NCBI GenBank assembly: GCA_964495385.1
Contig: CAZBVO010000027.1
Span: 1-10,393 of the forward strand
DNA: 10,393 nucleotides
Direction of reading: 5' to 3'
DNA from: CAG-1138 sp964495385
GTDB lineage: Bacteria > Bacillota > Clostridia > Christensenellales > CAG-917
The notes under the pieces were generated by a model. That model searched no databases. It saw nothing but the letters and a program-made list of their open reading frames with translations, and was not told the DNA's origin. Made by a program: the position numbers and the translations under genes. Positions 6,629-10,393 of the stretch are shown here, piece by piece; position 1 is the stretch's first letter; every line of letters starts with the position of its first letter.

Positions 6629-7254
6629 ACTTTTCCCTTTCTTGCAAAACCTTTTCTATTTAAAAAGGACACATAATCAAAATCATCCAAATACCGACGG
6701 ACCAATATTTGATTCTTAAAATACAAAAGCACTCCTACTCCGTCATCTTTTTCAAACCCTGGAATATAGTAAGAAGACGCTATCTCCGGATAGGGTATAT
6801 GCGTAAATATCACTTTGTTTTGATATGGAAGCCGATCAAATCGCTGCATTGTTTCATATGAGCAATTATCACCATCTATACCCAGCACGAACAGATTATC
6901 CCAATTAATCCTTTGCTTCCGTTCTTCCCATTTTGCTACCGCCTCATCAAATGTTTTATAATGATTAAAGCGAATTTCTATATCCCCCAACATCCCTGTT
7001 GGAAATTCAAACCTATTATCTTCGAAAGGTAAAATAGGCTGTTCCATATACCAATGAAGATTTTCCAACATCTTTACATAATCGTTCATATCAAAACTCA
7101 AATTAATTGTAGGAGAAAGAAAGGGAATCCCCATATCGTGATACCAAAATTCTCCGTTGCAATTCGATGAAATGATTGTTGGCATTGTATTTTTAAGTTT
7201 CCTTCTTTTGACTTCTTTATATAATCGCCATTCTATTCGTTGAAATAAGTTCAT
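6625..7254 (-). CDS. DUF1919 family polysaccharide biosynthesis protein, function unknown
   Basis: A 209-residue soluble protein of the DUF1919 family, found in capsule and EPS loci and sometimes labelled acetyltransferase or exopolysaccharide protein without firm biochemical proof. Family marks include SSNCNGEFWYHDMGIPFLSP at 29-48 and a highly conserved block, GMLGDIEIRFNHYKTFDEA at 87-105, KWEERKQRINWDNLFV at 108-123 and FTHIPYP at 150-156. Invariant-looking Cys32, His39, Asp91, His98 and Arg115 are candidates for an active site; this is inference. It is coupled on both sides: its ATG overlaps the acyltransferase stop (ATGA, 7254-7251), and its own TGA overlaps the next ATG (6628-6625). 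Its ribosome site, GGAG, lies within the acyltransferase 3' end. The context suggests that it makes or modifies the same repeat unit, but no reaction can be assigned. Confidence 0.88.
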   Translation of the reverse strand: MNLFQRIEWRLYKEVKRRKLKNTMPTIISSNCNGEFWYHDMGIPFLSPTINLSFDMNDYVKMLENLHWYMEQPILPFEDNRFEFPTGMLGDIEIRFNHYKTFDEAVAKWEERKQRINWDNLFVLGIDGDNCSYETMQRFDRLPYQNKVIFTHIPYPEIASSYYIPGFEKDDGVGVLLYFKNQILVRRYLDDFDYVSFLNRKGFARKGKV

Positions 7255-8267
7255 TTTATTTCTCCAATTAAAACTTTTAATTTTGTTCTACGTACCAATT
7301 CTGTTAATCCAAATGCTATCACTCCAAATACTATAAAATTAACAAATACAACTATTCCCGGATTCGCATTAGGAATACTCGCAAAAGTTATATAAATGAG
7401 CGGAGAATGAAACAAATATATGCCAAAGCTGTTCCTGTCAATTTTCTCTACAACGCTACTGGTTTTTTCAGGCATTATGCCATAAATATTGAAAATCAAC
7501 AAAACACTTAACCCTACCGATAATAGCAGTCTGACAGATGACGATGTCACTAAGACGTAACCAAGCAAAAACAAATTAATCAATAATAGCCCCCATTTAA
7601 TCACGTAAACCTCATAAAGTTTTTTAAAATATTCACCATATGCATTTAAACAATGTCCAAGCGAAAACCACATTAAATAATTATAGGCAGATAACAAAGG
7701 TCCATATCCAAAACCAAGACGATAACCTTCCAAATATAATAATCCTCCCATAATCAAAAGAATTATCCCTGACAAATCTTTCAATAGAGGAATCATCTCA
7801 ATAAGAACAAGAATAATCTCACTTAGTATAAAAGTAAAAAATAAGGCTGGCAAAAACCACAAATGACCCACATCATTAGCCAATAAAAATTTCGATATAA
7901 TATCAACAAAATGATTTTCCACATAACCGGAATATCCAACTGCAAATCTTATAGGAACCATATACAACAGTCCAATTCCGAAGTATGGAACAATCAATCG
8001 TAAAAATTTATTTTTCACTAATTTCCAGATTCTCCACTTTTTTCGATGAGTAAATACAAACAGATACCCCGAAAGTGAAAAAAATAGCGGCATCTGAATC
8101 ATATCTATTGTTCTCTTTAAGCAGGATAAAAGTGGTACTTGGTGAATAGTTTCATATAAATCCCATCCAGGTGAATATAAGATGATACTATGTCCCAAAA
8201 CAACTAATATAATTGCTAAAACGCGAATATTTTCAATTTTTTTCAACCGTTCCTTTGTTCCAGCCAT
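7251..8267 (-). CDS. Membrane acyltransferase, acyltransferase family 3 (OafA/YrhL-like)
   Basis: A 338-residue polytopic membrane protein with about ten hydrophobic segments. Family 3 acyltransferases transfer acetyl or other acyl groups onto cell-surface sugars. Visible family marks are the N-terminal ENIRVLAIILVVLGHS (12-27) with the usual catalytic His26, MPLFFSLSGYLFVF at 59-72, GHLWFLPALFF at 134-144, and NSFGIYLFHSPLIY at 279-292. It lacks a C-terminal SGNH domain, so it is the short form. Upstream, GAAAGGAAAG overlaps the TGA stop of the GT2 gene, eight bases before the ATG at 8267; downstream it overlaps DUF1919 by four bases. It is therefore firmly inside the operon and most likely O-acetylates the repeat unit. 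The acyl group and target sugar are not predictable. Confidence 0.92.
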   Translation of the reverse strand: MAGTKERLKKIENIRVLAIILVVLGHSIILYSPGWDLYETIHQVPLLSCLKRTIDMIQMPLFFSLSGYLFVFTHRKKWRIWKLVKNKFLRLIVPYFGIGLLYMVPIRFAVGYSGYVENHFVDIISKFLLANDVGHLWFLPALFFTFILSEIILVLIEMIPLLKDLSGIILLIMGGLLYLEGYRLGFGYGPLLSAYNYLMWFSLGHCLNAYGEYFKKLYEVYVIKWGLLLINLFLLGYVLVTSSSVRLLLSVGLSVLLIFNIYGIMPEKTSSVVEKIDRNSFGIYLFHSPLIYITFASIPNANPGIVVFVNFIVFGVIAFGLTELVRRTKLKVLIGEIK

Positions 8268-8283
8268 AAAATAGACTTTCCTT

Positions 8284-9225
8284 TCAAAATAACTTACTAT
8301 GAATACTCGGGAAATAACGCAACAAAACCACTCTGATTTTTTGCTTTATTCCTATTTGAGAGGATTCCATCAACTCCCGATAAGCAATATGATACCATTC
8401 GCGTATTTGTGCAAATTTAGGGGTATTTTGTTCCGTTTTAGGAATCCACTTTTCGCTGTTTGCAACAGCGGCATATAAGCTCAAGCAAGCTTCTTCTCCG
8501 TACTGAGGGACATCATGTTTCAACAAAAACGTCATTCTGGTATATACTGCCTCAACAAAGTCAAAGTAGCGGTCTGTATACTTGGGCTGTCCTAAGATAC
8601 TTTCCTTACGCGAAAGATAATAATATCCATCATGCCCTGTCAAAACAATTTTTTTTGCTCTATATGCCAACACATGATAGACAAAAGTATCTTCATAGAA
8701 TTTACCCTTTGGAAATTGAACCTCCTTCAGCAACTCAGATCGAAATAATTTGTTACATACCGACGGTTGCTTTAATGTTTCAAAACGCTGCTGCCCTGCT
8801 AAAACAGTAAGTTTTTCAACCGGTCGATAAAACGGTTCTGTCGTTTCGTCTTCATAGATACGCACCATATTACATACCGCAATTTGACAATTGTATGCTC
8901 GCATTGCAGAATAAAGCCTCTCAACTGTATCAGAGGATATAAAATCATCACTATCTATAAATGCACAATATTTCCCGTTTGCGGCAGATAATCCAACATT
9001 TCTCGCATCTGAAAGTCCACCATTTGATTTATGGATTACCGTTATTCTATTATCAAATGCTTTCCATGCATCACACAATTTACCAGATGAATCTGTAGAG
9101 CCATCATCTACAAGTATAATTTCTAAATTCCTATATGTTTGATTTATTATACTCTCGACACATTTTTTTAAAAACATCTCTACATTATAAACCGGCACTA
9201 TAATTGATACTAATTCAGATTCCAT
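8284..9225 (-). CDS. GT2 family glycosyltransferase (second GT2)
   Basis: A 313-residue inverting GT-A glycosyltransferase. The N-terminal catalytic half has VSIIVPVYNVE (6-16), VDDGSTD (39-45), GGLSDARN (69-76) and the metal-binding DSDD (91-94). CNKLFR (157-162) and YEDTFVYHV (177-185) supply the usual acceptor-side and catalytic-base region, with E178-D179 as the likely base motif. The C-terminal 90 residues are helical and basic, a common way for these enzymes to bind the membrane next to lipid-linked substrate. The start at 9225 has GGAGG six bases upstream. The stop overlaps the ribosome site of the acyltransferase. It resembles the GT2 immediately upstream over the first 95 residues but differs afterwards, so the two probably add different sugars. 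Confidence 0.95.
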   Translation of the reverse strand: MESELVSIIVPVYNVEMFLKKCVESIINQTYRNLEIILVDDGSTDSSGKLCDAWKAFDNRITVIHKSNGGLSDARNVGLSAANGKYCAFIDSDDFISSDTVERLYSAMRAYNCQIAVCNMVRIYEDETTEPFYRPVEKLTVLAGQQRFETLKQPSVCNKLFRSELLKEVQFPKGKFYEDTFVYHVLAYRAKKIVLTGHDGYYYLSRKESILGQPKYTDRYFDFVEAVYTRMTFLLKHDVPQYGEEACLSLYAAVANSEKWIPKTEQNTPKFAQIREWYHIAYRELMESSQIGIKQKIRVVLLRYFPSIHSKLF

Positions 9226-9294
9226 CTGGAGCCTCCATTATATATTTTACAATTGTATTTACTTTGCATATCCAAGGTTCATCTATTTCGGCAC

Positions 9295-10266
9295 CTACAA
9301 TCCTATTTTTAATGCATTTCTAATTCTGCATGTCATACTAAATGAGATAGAAGTTAATTTAAGCCATATTTTCTGTGTCCAACTCACATATGATAGCACT
9401 TTTTTTAAGGGATATTTGCGAATTGTCTCTTCCAGCATCTCCCAACTAGCATAGCATTTTCCCTTTCCATCTGTTCTCAAAATCATCTGTCCTTGATAAA
9501 GGCAGGTAAGCCAAATATCATACAGGCTATCTACTTCAAGCTTAGGCATCTTTGTGCAAATATACTCATGCCGTTGTTTTTTTGCTTCCAATGCTTGAAG
9601 TCGTTTTTCAGTACTCAACAAATGCATGACAGAATTCTCTTGCTGCCGATAAGCATACAATCTTTTATTTGTATATACTAGTTTTCTCGCGTTTGCCAAT
9701 ACTCGATATGTCCAAAATTCGTCATCTATTTTACTATCTGTGGGAAAACGAACATCGTCAATAGTGTTTTTTCGATATAGTTTATTCCAAATTAACTGTC
9801 TAAATATTCGGTCCCGAATATTCTCCATAACCGCTTCTTCTGCGGTATATTTCATCATTTCAAATGGAGCTGTAATATTGTCAAACTCGACATTATCATC
9901 ATATACAGTATAAAAGCCACACTCCACAATATCAATATCATCACGAAACAAGTCATGCAAAAATTCATACATAGTTGGAGCTATATAATCATCACTATCT
10001 ACAAATGCTACAAATTCTCCTTGTGCAATATCAAGTGCCCGATTTCTTGCCTGTCCACCCCCACAGTTACTTTGATGGATTACGGTTATACGACTGTCAA
10101 TATTCTCCCATTTATCACAAATTTCTGGACAACGATCCGGCGAACCATCATCAATTAATATAATCTGAAGATTTTGGTATGTCTGATTTACAATGCTCCT
10201 AATGCATTGACTTAAATATTTTTCTACTTTGTAAACTGGTACAATTACGCTAATTAAATCATCCAT
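9295..10266 (-). CDS. GT2 family glycosyltransferase (first GT2)
   Basis: A 323-residue GT-A enzyme. Visible motifs are ISVIVPVYKVEKYL (5-18), IDDGSPD (38-44), DSDD at 90-93 for metal and nucleotide-sugar binding, WNKLYR at 160-165, DDEFWTYRV at 181-189 in the catalytic-base region, and YAYRQQENSVM at 204-214. The segment that is usually GGVSxARN reads NCGGGQARN (67-75), a small departure that may affect the acceptor or sugar pocket. The start at 10266 has GGAG ten bases upstream, slightly far but the best site available. It follows the preceding gene's stop by 14 bases and precedes the next GT2 gene by 69, so cotranscription is likely. Sugar specificity cannot be inferred. The C-terminus is basic and amphipathic, fitting peripheral membrane attachment. 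Confidence 0.95.
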   Translation of the reverse strand: MDDLISVIVPVYKVEKYLSQCIRSIVNQTYQNLQIILIDDGSPDRCPEICDKWENIDSRITVIHQSNCGGGQARNRALDIAQGEFVAFVDSDDYIAPTMYEFLHDLFRDDIDIVECGFYTVYDDNVEFDNITAPFEMMKYTAEEAVMENIRDRIFRQLIWNKLYRKNTIDDVRFPTDSKIDDEFWTYRVLANARKLVYTNKRLYAYRQQENSVMHLLSTEKRLQALEAKKQRHEYICTKMPKLEVDSLYDIWLTCLYQGQMILRTDGKGKCYASWEMLEETIRKYPLKKVLSYVSWTQKIWLKLTSISFSMTCRIRNALKIGL

Positions 10267-10280
10267 ATCCAGTACGCTCC

Positions 10281-10393
10281 TTATTCATAGCAATTCTTCA
10301 ACAAATACTTCGCATAAAAACGGTAAATCGGCTTATATCCCATTGGCCAATACAAAATCAAACTGGCAAGGAGCTGCTGCTTTTTACTCAACA
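10281..10393 (-). CDS. C-terminal tail of an unidentified protein (5' part outside the window)
   Basis: A minus-strand frame enters at the right edge and runs for 36 codons to a TAA at 10283-10281. The peptide begins LSKKQQLLASLILYWPMGYK and ends in YLLKNCYE. It combines a short hydrophobic stretch with basic and aromatic residues, like the tails of membrane-associated glycosyltransferases, but this is too little to assign a family. The stop lies 14 bases before the next ATG, and the next gene's GGAG directly follows the TAA, so the two are closely coupled in one operon. Confidence 0.65.
   Translation of the reverse strand, partial: LSKKQQLLASLILYWPMGYKPIYRFYAKYLLKNCYE

Noticed and set aside
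8460..8810. Plus-strand open frame of 116 codons
   Set aside because: It is antisense to the second GT2 gene and has no protein-family character; it is a shadow of that gene.
1..10393. CRISPR array, tRNA, rRNA, riboswitch, toxin-antitoxin or phage-defence genes
   Set aside because: Both strands were read for regular spaced repeats, cloverleaf-like segments and relevant protein motifs; none was found. The window is explained by polysaccharide assembly genes and one insertion-sequence remnant.

Overview
The window looks like part of a capsule or exopolysaccharide (EPS) biosynthesis locus from a low-GC Gram-positive anaerobe. A Clostridia/Lachnospiraceae-type gut bacterium is my best guess. This is inferred from the AT-rich codons, strong GGAGG-type ribosome binding sites, a transposase of the DUF772/IS1182 type common in that group, and the mix of VanZ-like, DUF1919, GT-D and GT32 proteins. 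No marker gene fixes the species.

Every intact gene is on the minus strand, so transcription runs right to left. In that order: the tail of an unidentified protein (10393-10281); two GT2 glycosyltransferases (10266-9295 and 9225-8284); a membrane acyltransferase (8267-7251); a DUF1919 protein (7254-6625); a two-domain GT32 glycosyltransferase / polysaccharide pyruvyl transferase (6628-4808); a Wzx-like flippase (4784-3228); and a GT-D fold glycosyltransferase (3155-2208). Gaps are short (14, 69, 16, -4, -4, 23 and 72 bp), so most or all of this is probably one operon, with a possible internal promoter before the GT-D gene.

Between 1574 and about 2134 lies a plus-strand, 3'-truncated IS1182-family transposase. 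To its left are a PglC/WcaJ-type initiating phosphoglycosyl transferase (1362-751) and a VanZ-like membrane protein (698-114). A ribosome binding site at the left edge shows that another minus-strand gene starts just outside the window. Sampled lines of the left block are richer in G+C (about 48-55%) than sampled lines of the right block (about 27-38%), which suggests the right block is an exchanged cassette and the insertion-sequence scar lies at or near the junction.

A consistent working model: the initiating transferase loads a sugar phosphate on undecaprenyl phosphate at the inner face of the membrane; the GT2, GT32 and GT-D enzymes extend the repeat unit; the acyltransferase and pyruvyl transferase decorate it (perhaps with DUF1919); and the flippase exports it. 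No Wzy polymerase, chain-length regulator or nucleotide-sugar synthesis gene is visible, so these must lie outside the window. I saw no tRNA, rRNA, CRISPR array or riboswitch. The most unusual items are the glycosyltransferase-pyruvyltransferase fusion with its translationally coupled DUF1919 and acyltransferase partners, and the insertion-sequence scar with a promoter-like palindrome beside it.
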